A DNA stretch of 64,000 nucleotides from Biscogniauxia marginata (GCA_022695795.1 MU404093.1:186001-250000); one strand, 5' to 3'; positions 23,642-36,301 are shown, numbered from the stretch's first letter. Numbers and translations: made by a program. The notes: generated from the letters alone by a model not told the origin.

Positions 23642-24649
23642 TTAGTACTCAACCATCGAAACTTCTTCATCAGAGCCCTCTTCCTCGTCATTTCCCTCCT
23701 CGTCCTCCTCCTGGTACTCTTCCTGGTACTCTTCCTGGTACTCTTCCTCGTCCTCCTCGTCAGTATAGTCCTCCTCACTAAAGTCAACATAGGCGTCCCA
23801 GTCAGAGGACTCATCGTCGGATGCAGTGGGTTGCGGAATGAACGGCTGAGATCTGTCCAGAGACGGGTCCCACCTACGCACGAAGTCGATATCCCGAAAA
23901 AACAGCTCCTCGTCGTTGCAGATCTTTGAGTCCTCGAAGTCGATGATGTAGACTCGGTCGTCCTTGATCAAGAAGTTGCCCTGGTGGGCGTCCCTGTGGG
24001 CAACCCCCCGTTCGTGCAGCTTCTCGAGGGCAGCGATGCACGCCTCCTTGTCCTCCGCCCGGGCCTCGCGTGCGCCCTCGATCCACTCGACCAGGAATCC
24101 CATCACGCGGCCTCCTTCGGTGACATGGCCCAAGAACTTGGGGCCTATGCCAGTTCCCTCGATGGCCTTGTAGGCGGCTGTGTCAGATTCCACGGATCTC
24201 ATGTGTGACGGGATCTCGGCAATCTTCATCAGAACTGGCCCGTCGAAGAGAGGGTGTTTGACAAGGTTCATGCGGTCCTCCCGGCGGTTGCAGCCTCTCT
24301 TTTCCACGTGGATGACTTGAATCTTCTCTAAGTCGAGGTACTCGATTCGTGTGTCGTGCCACACATTAGAAACACCTCTGACCTGAGGTTGTTTAATGTG
24401 GCCGGTGACGGATGGCAAACCAGATTCGGGGTCCTTAGAGATCCATGCCCAGGTCCAGTCGCCGGTAGGAAGCTCGGGGAATACGATGGTATCAACTTTA
24501 TCATCCGCATACCAGCGTCGGTCGAAGGTGTCTTTGTCAACTGTGGCATACTTTATGGTGGTGCCGTCGACAAGGAGACGAACGTGAAATTGTGGTTTGC
24601 ACACCCCATATAGTGGGAGTGCAGCCAGAACCTTGATGTCGGTTGTCAT
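23642..24649 (-). CDS. Kinase-like phosphotransferase with acidic tail
   Basis: One exon, 335 residues. The middle has a protein-kinase/aminoglycoside-phosphotransferase fold: a candidate lysine strand (GPVLMKIAEIP), the hinge GRVMGFLVEWIEGA, the catalytic loop VAHRDAHQGNFLIKD with the catalytic Asp and metal-binding Asn in register, and the metal motif VYIIDFEDSKI in place of DFG. The first 110 residues are a separate region, unrecognised (GDWTWAWISKDPE). The last 60 residues are acidic, with three tandem copies of EEYQ and further Glu/Asp runs. Many filamentous fungi have expanded families of such small kinase-like proteins with unknown substrates; I cannot name one. It stands alone between long spacers. 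Confidence 0.82.
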   Translation of the reverse strand: MTTDIKVLAALPLYGVCKPQFHVRLLVDGTTIKYATVDKDTFDRRWYADDKVDTIVFPELPTGDWTWAWISKDPESGLPSVTGHIKQPQVRGVSNVWHDTRIEYLDLEKIQVIHVEKRGCNRREDRMNLVKHPLFDGPVLMKIAEIPSHMRSVESDTAAYKAIEGTGIGPKFLGHVTEGGRVMGFLVEWIEGAREARAEDKEACIAALEKLHERGVAHRDAHQGNFLIKDDRVYIIDFEDSKICNDEELFFRDIDFVRRWDPSLDRSQPFIPQPTASDDESSDWDAYVDFSEEDYTDEEDEEEYQEEYQEEYQEEDEEGNDEEEGSDEEVSMVEY

Positions 24650-26932
24650 GATTGTATGTTCACAAGAACAGAGGACCCTAGGTAAATCAGATCTGGTGCT
24701 GGCACGAGAAGAGGGAAATAATGGTGAAAATGGAGGGTGATGGTATCTCCACAGGCTTTAGGAAAGGCCCTAGAAGTTGTTGAGATGTAGAAATGGAGGC
24801 AGTGGAAGTGGTGCCGGATAAGCAGTCATCTAGGGAAATGAGAGAAGCTTCCGGCAAGATGGATTCATAGAAGTATGGAAGGTACTCACAGACAAACATA
24901 TGACTCCGGCATACCTCGACGTGCCGTGTATCGTCAGTCCTAGGGTTGCCATCTAAGGTCTAATCTGTCACGATGCGTCGTCTGCACATGTCTCTTGAAC
25001 GTGAAAGTTGATAACAGCATTCACTAAGAATCGACGCTCTTCAGCAAGAGGGACAAGGAAGGCTAGTCTGTACGACCACATTATGAGAAATAAATGCATA
25101 TTATGTTTAGAAACTCGATAATGATTGCTACCGAGACGCATTGATTAAGGACAGGAGGTTTTATATCCTACAGAGTGGACACTGATGTGCTTATACGTTT
25201 ATGTCTTTGAAACTACAAATGGACTTTATAGAACTAAAACCTGTGAAAATTCAAGCTACCTAGTTATATCTAAGAGAAGAGTTAGACCCTTAAGATGGTG
25301 AGTGACTTTTATATAAGGCATTTAAAGGAGAGAAGGGTTCATTTCAAGACTTAACACTTAGATCGGTTGAAATTATAGCTTACTAGGAGTTAAAAGACTT
25401 GATATTTCCATGTAACTGCTAAATATCTTTCAAATTTCAAGTTGTTATATGATATCTGTGACAGTTAACTTATAAACCAACTACCTTATTATTAACCTCT
25501 TCAAAGGGTATTAAAATTTCAAAGTCGACACCTTGAAATCTAAGTTGGTATATATAGCCACAGTTAAGACCGTGAAAATATCCTCACGTAAGGATAAGTT
25601 TAAGCTGTTTAATAATTAATAATAAAAGATATATAAATGTTATTATTTTTATTAATACATTATATAACTAGGAGGTAAGTAAGTTAAATACTGGTAACTA
25701 AGTAAACACGTGTTGTTATTTAGTACTCATTTAATATAAAAAACAAACGTGGATGAAAAAAAAGAGATAAATATTTAAATATTTATCATCGTATCTTAAC
25801 TTTCTTCCAATATAGATTCTATAATTGCCTGGCCTTCCCTTTCTCGCCAGTAAGTCTTAAATACAAAGGTAGGTTGAATCCCGAGAACTCATCCAAGATT
25901 GAGATATGCAGCCTTATCTAGTAATAATTAATCTTCGGCCACGCTGCCTTGACGAGTTCCTGCCCTGCCGGATGTTACGCATGGCCGTGATGCCTAAACG
26001 TATTCAATGGATGGGTTTGGTCGCAGAGAACTGAGGAGGCTTGGGAAGATTTTCCGCAATTATAGGCGCTGCCAAAGGTATAGAAACAAGGTCATCATGA
26101 TCCAAGTAGACCGTAGCACAGGAAAGGAGAAGTAATACCGACATCAGATTCGAGATAGATAGCATATAGCTATTATTTGACCGAGATTCAACCGCCAAAG
26201 AATTCCCGCGAGATCTCGAGGCGGTCTCGACTTACCTATATATACTCGATTCTTCACCTGCGGAGCTGCCCACGAGTACCCCTACTTTAGGCTCTGATGC
26301 TAACTGCTAAACTACTGACAAGATATATAGCGATGAGTTTATTTGATGAAAATATTGCTTCTATAAAAGTTTGCTCGTCTAGGCTCAGCGAGCACAGCGC
26401 CGGCTTCTCTAGGACGGATTTACCATGTATTTGTACCACTAAATGGACCGCTTAGCTTAATAGCTGCGTTGGCTAGGCGTCAGCGCCTATACCCGGCCCT
26501 CGGTGTTAGATTAAATAAAAATGCTTCTATAAGTAACTATAACAAGAAGAAGAAGAAAAAGGTAACTTCTTTGTAAGTTGTTCTCTTCGTATATCACCCC
26601 ATTAATAGTGATCCCAGCCGGGCATCATCTACTTCTCTCATCAACAACATTCCAAACCCAGAAATTCTTTATTTTTTACACCTAATTATCCTTTAATATT
26701 ACCATTTAGAGGAGCGAGCCTAGACACCCGCCGCCCGAAGCGTGCGTAATTACGAAACGTGATAAAGAGGGGGTGTCTTATTGAAGGACTGTATCGTTTA
26801 TCAGAAAATTAATAGGGCAGTATATACACACACAAGTATATAGACCGGTAGAAGATCTAATCCATACCCGTGGGACTTGAACTCAGGACCCTCAGCGCGA
26901 TATAGCTTAACTACAACTTGTCCCTCGCCGGA

Positions 26933-26971
<39 letters not shown>

Positions 26972-27758
26972 GCAGTATAAGTATGAACCCAGCCAGACTG
27001 TCTAGGTATTATTAGTAAATTTAAATATCTCGCACATGCCATCGCAACTATAACCTTGCCCTTGCAATATCAAAATATTTATCCTGTGTACCTACCTACC
27101 TGATAGCGGACAAAACCTACAACATCTAGAGCCTTAGGCATGTATATTAAAATATCAACCGATAGTCAAGTCTCACAAGACGACAGGAAAAAAAAAGAAG
27201 AAGAAAAAGCAAAGGTTACATCCCAGTACCACACATCTACTCATACATGCATTTAGTGCACAGGGAACCACATAACAATATAATCAAATGTCATACAGAT
27301 AATACAAGTGTGACGTAAAAACGCCTCAATACTTGCATCTATTGCAGGAATTCTATAAGAAAAAACAAAAAAGGGAGAGAGCAACTAAGGACGATAATAA
27401 TGATAATAGTCCCCTCAGTATACAATGCCAAAAATCTGGCGTCGATAGTCTATCATTTCCCATAGTGGTTTGGTCCCTTCCTCATGCATGCTAATAGAAG
27501 GGAAAATTCCTGGTGTTCGTCATCACACCTATTGTGTCGATCCGCCCAATATGCGCCTTTGTGAAAAACCCCTAAGAGCTATATTGTTGTTCATTAACAC
27601 CTCTGAGCGGGTAACTTCGCCGGGTTTTCCTTGAGCAGGGCTGCTGTTGTTATTGCCTACCAACCTCCATTCTCTCGAGTTCGCCAAGTTCCATGCAATA
27701 GTTGTCTTCGTGAAAGCAATAGTCCATAACACCCCCGGCCTAGAGTATAATGTGCTCA
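24650..27758. other. Gene-poor AT-rich region, 3.1 kb
   Basis: No gene supported. The section from about 25080 to 25860 is very AT-rich, with dense TA/TAAT words, unlike neighbouring spacers, which would fit an old mutated repeat but shows no recognisable transposase or terminal repeat. A GA-rich purine run and a TAG trinucleotide repeat (26933-26971) follow. Next to it, a minus-strand segment at about 26858-26930 resembles the T-arm of a tRNA. A 64-codon frame at 26004-26198 has no domain. Confidence 0.5.
26933..26971. repeat. TAG trinucleotide microsatellite
   Basis: Thirteen tandem TAG units in a gene-free region. Confidence 0.9.
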
Positions 27759-30123
27759 TTAACCATTCGCACTCCGATTTGTCTCATGGCCATAGGTGAC
27801 CTCAGCAAGATGAGCTCGTCTCCAGTCATTATTTGACCATCTAAAGACTGTTAGCAACTAAAACCCCCTGTCTAGCGCTAGTGTATAAGGAGATACTTAC
27901 ATCTTCACCTTTCCATCGTCACCACACGAGGCAAACAGGCATGGGTTGGTCGGGCACCATGAAGCTGAATTACATCTAGGGCTATGAGCGTTCAATTTTA
28001 CTACAGGTTGGGCAGTGGCCTTGTGCCATATGTTGATTGATCCGTCTAAATCATGTCAGTTTCCATAAAAAATTTTTTTCTGGCGGCTCTCCTGAGTAAC
28101 TAACCTTCACTTCCACTTATGACAAAGCTCTCATCAGCTCCTCCAAGTGTACTTCGGATCATGAAATCACCCCCGGTATGGCCTTTGTAGGTTTGGACCG
28201 GCTCACGAATGACAAGGTCAATGAGCTGCGAAACGCCGTTCCGCTGATTTACCAGCAAGTGTCTCGAGTTCTGGCTAATACTGACCGAAGTCAACCTACT
28301 CTTAAGGTCCATCTTGTATTCGAGTTCTCGGGTAAGGAGGCTGTAGACGTGTACATTAGTCTTGTCATCCATCGCAACCAGCCACCGTCCGTCTGGAGAG
28401 ACCGCTAGGTCCTCAACTCGGTGAGGGCTGTTCCAGTCGTAGATCCTTTCTCCGGAGAGGCTCCATTGAACTAGGCTGTTGTTCTTATCCAGCGAACCCG
28501 TGATAAATGATTGGCCATCCGCAGCCCAGATACAACTGCTGACGGGCTCTCCAAAGCGTTCTAGTTTCTTGAGACAAACACCAGTCTATACGCTGGTAAG
28601 CTAAATAATGTTAACTTGAGGTAACTTAATTCACTTACAGAAGCATCCCATAGTCGTGCATGCCGATCTTGGCAGCAGGTGACAAGCAAAGAGTCATCCC
28701 AACTCCAAGCAACGTTGCCAACTCCGGCTTCATGGTCCTTGAGAATATGTAGAACCTTGAATGAGGGGACATCCCATATGATGACTTGCTTGTCGCTGTC
28801 ACACGTGGCTAGTTTTGTTCCATCATGAGAGAAGGCAACCTGCCAAACCTCGCCCGAATGCTCGTCAAGCTCGAAAATATTCTCCGTGGGAAATTGGCGT
28901 CTGTCGCAAGCATGATCTGAGTAGAGAGACGGAGATGCTGAACTGCTGTGCCACATACACCCTCCAACCTGATTGTCCTTAACTTGATCTAATAATATCG
29001 CCAGACGGCGCTCTGGAAGCATGACAGAAGGGGATATACATTCTGCAATGATGTTAGCATTATATTGCCACGTATCCCTTCTCGTTTAACCCGCACACTC
29101 ACTTGATAGTTCGGACAATAACACTTGTCTCGATTCGCCGTGGGCACCATCCCAATTGGCTTTCGATCTCAAGTCCTCTGGGGTTTGACACATGATAAGC
29201 GCAGACAGGAAATGCACTTTCTGAGTGTCCTGGTACAAAGGAGTGAGCTCTGTCCGAAGCACCGACAGAGCCCGAGCGGTTTGCTTCTGTTCAAGGAATT
29301 CCAGGAACTTCTGCTCTCGTATCCAGAAACGCATCATTTTCCGATCAGCACCCTTCGCCAACACCAATCCATTTCCACTCTTGCCTTCTGGGTCACCAGA
29401 TATCGCCGCTCCAGAAAGCAGCTGCTCTGCTTCATCCCAGCTCCCCTTGACCACGGCATTCCTGAATGCCGCCACCGTTTCACTCTCGAGCTCAAACCCG
29501 CTGTCCCGACTTACACTCTGTGCGGCAGAGTGATAGCCCATGTCGGATAGGGCTTGGATGAGTATTCTGGTAACTTCCTCGCGATCATGGCCAAAGTAAT
29601 CCTCCGGGATGCGTGGTTTTGACGAGCCGTTAGTCGACGAAACCGGTTTGTGTGTTCCATTTGAAGATCCCGTCGCTGAAGGCCTCGGGGTTGATTTCCC
29701 ATTAGCGTACGTCCTCGATGTGCCATTAGCTGCTACCTCGCCATCTCCTTCTGCCAACATGGTGCTCTCAGCACGTCTGCGCTTCCTCCTATGCGGGTCG
29801 GTAGAGGTGTTCTGAGAAGCAGGTGCTCCAGTGGACGGCGCTTCTGAGCGGGGGAGGGCGTCGTCGTTGTCCGAAGCTCGCCGTCTCCTCCCTAGGACCT
29901 GGCGTTGCAAGACGGATGTGCCAAGAAGCGGCTGTTGAGTGTCGGGCTGGCTATCGATACGGGTGGCGAAGGTCTCGATAACTGGCTGCTGGGCGGAAGA
30001 AATGCTGGTGTTTGGGGCTGAGAGAACTGTGCTGGAGGGATGGATGGGGTGTTGCGGCGTGGGTAGGTCGGCGGAGGTGGATGGGGTGGTTGTGGAAGGA
30101 GTACGGGGGTGTTGGTCTGCCAC
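27759..30123 (-). CDS. GID7: GID/CTLH E3 ligase subunit Gid7 (WDR26 type)
   Basis: Five exons: 29103-30123, 28639-29042, 28105-28585, 27901-28045 and 27759-27840, giving 710 residues with consistent phases. The N-terminal 165 residues are disordered and Ser/Thr/Pro-rich with a basic patch (RRKRRRAES). Next come a LisH motif (EEVTRILIQALSDMGYHSAA) and a CTLH/CRA-like helical region (EKFLEFLEQKQTARALSVLR-type), then a seven-bladed WD40 domain from about residue 385 (HSGEVWQVAFSHDGTKLATC, DKQVIIWDV, DRHARLWDAS, DGSINIWHK). This order is that of yeast Gid7 and human WDR26, a subunit that dimerises the GID/CTLH ubiquitin ligase, which degrades gluconeogenic enzymes. The protein ends soon after the last blade. 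The last two introns use GTTAGT and GTAAGT donors. Confidence 0.94.
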
Positions 30124-32122
30124 TTCGACCTTCTGGGGCTGCGGGCTAGTCTTGGGACTCCCGCAGTTCTAGACAGGTGGAAGGCACAGCGATATACTCT
30201 GGTTGTAAAGTCTGTCTGGTCTGTCGGTAGACGCAGCCGCGGGGGTGGTGATCTGCTGAGGCGGGCAGTTCGTCGAGGTTGGGGAGGAACGCTGGAAGCT
30301 TGGAGGGAAGCTCGGTAAGCTGCTGATGACCAGGACTGGCTAGAACGGCTGACTTCATGTCAATACAGGCGGCACGGAGTGTGGGAGCAGCTAGGCCGGG
30401 AACATGGTAAAGTTCGACTCGTGAAGAGGTAGGTTGGACTGGGGATGGTCGGCAATTAAGTTGAGGAGAACTATCACCGGCGAAGGTGCAGAACGGTAGG
30501 TATTATTAGTCGACGCGGACACGTCGATCCTTGTAAGGCATGTATGTACGATAATGTCACTGTCTAAACACGATGTTGGGACGGGAGAGCTCGAGGCGAA
30601 GTTGGAAGTTGATGCGTCGATGGATCAATCGGAGGGAACATTTAATGGGAGGTGCAGGTTGGTAGATGCACAGAATTAAGGTACGTACGTTGGGGCGCTG
30701 GCCAGGATATTGTCGCCTAAGGTACCGGGGGAGCGCCAGGGTGGAATAGGTAAGCCGGGTAGACGATACCTCAGGACGACCAGGCGGCTAGCTTGGAATT
30801 TAGGTATCTCAGTACATTCCCGTACCTACTGCATTTACCGGCAATCTGCAAGTGGGCGTCGGTGACACTGGGCAGCACGGGGTGTTTGGCATGCTGTGGT
30901 AGGCGCTAATTGGCTCCGGACTAAGATGTAGTGGCACCTATCAGTCGTCACTTTGCTTCATTGTTAGAACTCTTGCTACCTATGCAGTATATCTTAATTA
31001 CCTACCTTAGGTAACTTATTAGTGTTAGGTACATATACTTTTACTTTTTATACGCTCAGATGTACACTACATGGTATTCAACATTCTTGAGACATTCATG
31101 GGAGCCCCTCCATCTTATCTATTACAACACCACTTTGACAAGAATTCAAGTAAGCCCACCTGCGATTGCCACTACGTACCTCGTCACTGCGTAAAGTTAG
31201 TCCCAGACAAGGTTTTAGCAACATGGATACTAGTAGTACTTGTATGTATCTCGTCTCGTGAGGCCCCATTGTCGAGGGGTAGGTAACTCTTCTAATTGCG
31301 ATAACGATAATGCGCAGGTGGTGTAGGTGGGCTTGAGCATGCCAGATGACCATGCTAACTACGACCTGTAGGCTAATAAGTTAGCAGCTGAGCAGCACCG
31401 CAAGCGTCAAAATGCCACAATAGGAAATCGACGATAAGGTAATGGCACAAAATTACGTACCTGCTACTGGCTTCCTGCCATCCTACAAGACCAATCCGAC
31501 AACCTGCATCTTACAACTACCTACCTACATATTTACACCCACCCTTTTGATTTTCTTCCTGCATACGATAATGCCATTCCCCATCCCCTCGTGACCAGAG
31601 ACAATGTAGCTGATAGGGCTAGCCCGAAGCTGAGGTAGCTGAGCCTGTTTCAGGCTAGTCCCCGTCCCCGTCTCCGTCTCCGTCCCATCTCCGCCACATC
31701 CTAGTCGTCACGTAATCGTGGCCATTTGTCAAAAGCCTATCTTGGAACTCTCACCTGCGTATTACTATGCGCAAGTATTCTTCCGCGCCCAACAAATCCA
31801 ATCTTACTATTTCGGAAGCCACCAAGACTAAGACAGCCCATAGGGTACAAAGGGGGCACGCTGGCTTGCATAAATCTCATGCCTTGCATTCGCTGCGGGC
31901 GAGAGAAATCTTCGGATAAAGTCAGCGTTAGGGGCGTGCACATCACCCCCGACTCGCATCGGTGATAACATGATAACGACCTGTGTGGGCTAACATCCTA
32001 GGTCTAAATGAATTAGGTACCTACCTACGAACATGTAGGTATAATCGGACTGCCTGATCAGAAGTTAGAAAATGAAGAACCAAGGGGCTAGCTTCGGCGT
32101 CTGCTTTATTAAGACTCGGGAC

Positions 32123-32287
32123 TTACCAGGACAGCGAATAAGCTGCCCACGGATTCGGATGACCCCCAAGGTCATCTCCAAAGTCATATCGACTTGGCAG
32201 TATTTCAAACCCATAGTCGGTATAACAAAAATCATACGGGCTAAGTAAGGTATCGCCGGGATAGTCTATATAGGTGCTAATTGCCAT
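32123..32287 (-). other. Possible small ORF or gene fragment
   Basis: A 54-codon frame, ATG at 32287, reading with a protein-like composition (DYPGDTLLSPYDFCYTDYGF then FGDDLGGHPNPWAAYSLSW). Its end overlaps a GTAAGT donor and an acceptor-like CAG follows about 50 nt on, so it could be an internal exon of a small or decayed gene. I found no convincing partner exon and recognise no family. Confidence 0.25.
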
Positions 32288-32467
32288 ACGCAATTAGCGA
32301 TGCCGCTTTTGCAACATGAAGTCTATAATCGAAAAATCCAGGGGCGGCGCTGACTCAAATACGGTCCCAAGGAACACTATCCTAGGTGAGGGGACGGCAT
32401 CAGCGGCAGTAAAGATATGTACTTAATCATGCCCATGTTTGCAATTCCTAAACAAGGAATTTTCTGA

Positions 32468-32486
32468 TAGAGAGAGAGAGAGAGAC
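32468..32486. repeat. AG dinucleotide microsatellite
   Basis: About nine AG units in a gene-free region. Confidence 0.8.
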
Positions 32487-33451
32487 AGAAATCAGTTTTA
32501 AAAGGTAGATAGCTGAAAACATTTCGACAAACAAAACAGAGACGAAGCAAAAATCACAAACACTTGAACCCCCCACTCTAACAGAATCCTCCCCCCTCTT
32601 CCTTGCGGAGACCATTCTGAGTCACGCACCTCCATACCCGCGCCGTGCCGACCGGCACCACCGCTATCGGGACTCGGACCCGGACCCTTGCTCCCCCGCC
32701 TCGGCAAGATGCCGGCCCCGTGGACGGGCTACTACCTTCTTCCTCCGCGTCGTTAGCGCCGGGCATCTCCTCCCGCCGGGCTCGCGGGCCGCATGTAGGG
32801 TGGGTAGGGGGCGCGACCGACGACTGGACGCACGCCACGGCGCGTTGGCTACGACGGTCCGTGGCGGCGGTAGTTGTGTTAGGGTTGGTGTCGTGAGCGT
32901 GGATAGTGTGGACGGTATGTACGTTGGGATTATCCAGGCTGGAGGGAAGAGGTATGGGGTGCGTACGTAGGGGGGAAAGGCGCTCTCGGCGAGAGATGGA
33001 ATTGAGGGAGTCTGAAGATACAAAAACAAATGCCTTGCGGCTAGACCCCGAGCGTGTTTTAATTCTTTAGTATAGAGGGTAGTATCGTTTATGTCTGTTT
33101 AAATATATATTTACCCTTCTGTAAATTTTATTCCTTCGCTCTCTGTCTCTCTCTAAGGAGTCCATTCGTCAATAATTTGTTAAAAACTATCGAACGCCTG
33201 TTTTCGAGCGAACTGTTGTTTTCAGTTTCAGTCTGCCGAGAACCGTATAACACATTATGCCGTGGTTGGCCAACTGACATCTTAAAAACCGTACGTGATC
33301 TAGACAAATCTCCATGATCTTAAGGTTGATAGGTAACCAACAACTTCCCGCGAGTCCCTGAGTTTAAAGCATCCAAACAAGGCAGACTACCTTCTATCCC
33401 AAGACATCACAACTCGCATACCGTTCTATGGGAGCATCGAATATTTTTGAT

Positions 33452-35888
33452 CTATAGCTTCTCTTTTGGCCCGACCAACTCCTCGACTTTCGCAAACTGG
33501 TAATAGTAATCCAAGCTCTGGGGGTTGAGGAGTGTGCCGCTGGGCTTGATGACCTGGCCCGAGACGATCTGCTTGACGGGCAGCTCGACTTTCTTGAGGT
33601 TGACTGTGGTCTAAAGGTGCAGGCAAGTGTCAGCAGCATATTCTGCTTCTTGCACCTGTTCTCACCTATATCACAATTGCACACAATCTTTCGTAAGGTA
33701 GGTACCTGTTTGACAAGGGAAATATAGGTACAGATAGGTAGCATAAAAAGCAACTTACAGGTATCTCGGGGGTCTCGAACACATATTTCGGCACGTGCCG
33801 CTTCGTGAGCTCCCTGGCGATCGCGGCCTTGACGTCGCGGGCGAGCGCGCGGTCGAACCTGTGGCCCGGCCGCATCAGCAGGAAGAGCAGGACGGCCTCG
33901 TCGGCGTCGGCGGGGCGGCGCTGGCCGACGCAGATCGAGTCGGCGACGCGGTCGGCGAAGTTGCGCTCGAGCACGGCGTAGACCTCGGCGGACCCGAAGC
34001 GCACGCCGCTGGGGTTGAGGACGCCGTCGGCGCGGCCCAGGAACGTCAGGCCCCGCGTCGCCGGGTGGAAGACGCAGAAGTCGCCGTGCGCCCACGCGTG
34101 CTCGTACCGCGCGAAGTACGCGGCGTGGTACCTGGAGCCCGGCGCGCCCGGCGGCGCCCTGTCGCCCCAGAGGAACACGGGCACGTTCGGGAACGCCGCC
34201 GTCGCCACGAGCTCGCCCGGCGTCCCGTCCGGGACCTCCTTCCCGGGGCCCGGGGGCAGCAGCGAGTCGTAAAGGGCGATGGGGATGCCGAGGGAAGGCC
34301 CTTGCGTGCCGCCGACGTATACGGGGGTTAGAGGGTTTCCCTGGGCAAAGCAGCCGGCCTGGGGAAACAAGTCAGCGGGCAGGACAAGAAAACTTTACCG
34401 TGAGAGAGTTTCCGACGTACGATATCTGTCCCTCCGGAGATGTTGTTGAGGTGGACGCTAGGCGGGAAGCCCTTGTCATAGAACCACTCGAACATCTGAT
34501 CCGGAAGCACCATCCCCGTAGAAGTGACCATCCGCAAGCTGGACAAGTCGGCAATTTCGCGTGGCGAGATACCGGCCTTTGCGACTTCCTGGAACCACCG
34601 AGGGCTTGTCCCTAGCTTGGTCACTTTTTGGTCGGCAAGAAGCTTGATGAACGTCGTTAGATCCGGCTGGAAAGGCGACCCGTCATATAGGATAGCCCTC
34701 GCGCCAACGAGAAGTTGCCCAATGCTAGCCAGGTACATGATCCAGCCGGTAGTTGTGTACTGCAGCGCAATATTGTCTGATCTGGCGTCCTCGTGAAGAC
34801 GTCCCTCTCTCAGAAAGTTCAAGGTTGCACCGCCGACCGAGTGCACAATAGCCTTCGGGATCCCAGTTGTGCCCGATGAGTAGCAGACCAAGAAGGGCTC
34901 GTGGAAATCAAGCCGTTCGATTGGTGGGGGAGAGATATCACGTTTGTCGAGGAACGACTGTAGGGTCTGAGTCTTGGGGATATTGCTGATATCTAAGGGA
35001 GAGTCGAACCGACGGATCGAGACCAGGCCGGAGAATTGATCGCAGTCCTTCATACCAGCCACGATGTCGCTAATCTTCTGGCGTAGATCTATCCTTTTGC
35101 CATTATATAGGGCAGCGTCGTCCATAAAGATATACTACTTTTTTCTAAGCAAAAGACAAAAAAAGGGGCAGAGGGTAAGTATACTAAGAGTAGACGTTAC
35201 GTACCTTGGGGTTAATCTGAACCGTCCGCTGCAAGATTCCCTGGACTCCCATGTCTGTAGAGCTGCTGCTGAAGATGGCCCCCAACCAGCTCGTAGCATT
35301 GAAGATAACTAGGGTCTCTACGCTGTTGGCACCAACGACAACGATCCGATCTCCCCGTCTGACACCGCCGGCGTATAGAGCAGCGGCATAGGCCGCCGAG
35401 AGCTTCCGGAGTGTTGCCCATGTGACGTGCTTGATCTCGGTCGCACCTTCGCGGACCTCTGTCAGCGCAATTTTGCTGTCTTCTTTGCCGGCCTTGCCAT
35501 GGTGGTCCGTCGTCGGATCCGTAGAGCGTCGGGACCACAGGATGTTCTCAACCCAGCTAAGTTGAACGCCTTCGAACCAGCGTGGGATGCTATCGATTGG
35601 CTTGCTCTCATCCACTACTGTGGTATAGGAACCAGCGTGGATCAGATTCACGTAGTCAAATACCTCGGCATAGAACTCGGAGCGTTTAGTTATGGAGAAC
35701 TGGTAGAGCTCCTGGAAGGTCTAAAAAAGGAGTTTAGTGATAAATGGTATATAACCACATCTGTATCCATCCCCGCTCACCTTTAGATTTATATGATACT
35801 TATTGTTGATTCTCTGCATGAGCTCCCACATCTGTGTGGTTCTGGGATTGGGATGTTCCCAGAGCTTCCGAGGAACGGCAGCCATCAT
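33452..35888 (-). CDS. AACS: Acetoacetyl-CoA synthetase
   Basis: Five exons: 35781-35888, 35205-35720, 34421-35134, 33759-34358 and 33452-33610, giving 698 residues; every intron is in phase 0. Tandem ATGs at 35888 and 35885 are both possible starts. The N-terminal ACAS-N region ends before the adenylate-forming core, which has CYSSGTTGIPKAIVHS (AMP-binding), TTGWIMYL, NNISGGTDI and the hinge GRADGVLNPSGVRFGSAEVY; the C-terminal lysine loop is VNLKKVELPVKQIVSG and the end KEKL. The order and length match acetoacetyl-CoA synthetases, cytosolic enzymes that activate acetoacetate with ATP and CoA for ketone-body and leucine-derived carbon use. Exon 4 is much richer in GC than exons 2 and 3. The next gene upstream, an SDR, lies in tandem on the same strand. 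Confidence 0.95.
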
Positions 35889-36301
35889 GAGAACTGGTTA
35901 TTAGTGTTCCACTATGTACCGATTTACACGACTTTAATTGGCAATGTGGCTTAAAAGGGGCTTTGTGGCAATTGCAAATGAAAATACTCCCGAAATCAGA
36001 AATAGGAGTCAAAATAGTGAGTTACCGGGATACTGAGACATTCTACATTTTATGTTACGAAAAAGCCAGTTGATCCTCGACTCTTCTGTAAATACTCATA
36101 TGTAGGTCCTTAAGGGACAGCCCCTCAGGTACTCTCGGCCTTTGCCCTGTGGGGGCAAATCCGATCCCCCGCACTTCCCCAACCTCAACGCTTTCGCTAG
36201 TATACTATGTGTGGGGGAGTTATATGGGTTATTTGAATATAGTTTGCCTCGGCATACACCATGATATGTAATATATATATACATGTGAGAGTATAAAAGT
36301 A
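35889..36301. other. Spacer between SDR and AACS genes
   Basis: 413 bp holding the AACS promoter and the SDR 3' end. No gene seen. Confidence 0.55.

Larger units (their letters stand above)
30124..33451. other. Long intergenic region, 3.3 kb
   Basis: No gene with a known domain. The first 600 bp are probably promoter of GID7. ACCTACCT/TAGGTAC-type words occur near 31001, 31522 and 32020. A GA microsatellite lies at about 32468-32486. A GC-rich patch at 32630-32890 has overlapping frames on both strands that look like composition artefacts. A 54-codon minus-strand frame at 32123-32287 is listed separately. Confidence 0.5.

Noticed and set aside
26858..26930. tRNA gene on the minus strand
   Set aside because: A T-arm-like box is present, but no complete cloverleaf with acceptor and anticodon arms can be drawn.
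31726..31965. 79-codon ORF in the long spacer
   Set aside because: No recognisable family, overlapped by an antisense frame of similar size, no supporting context.
32578..33029. Overlapping GC-rich ORFs on both strands
   Set aside because: Arg/Pro/Gly readings on both strands without motifs, as expected by chance in GC-rich DNA.
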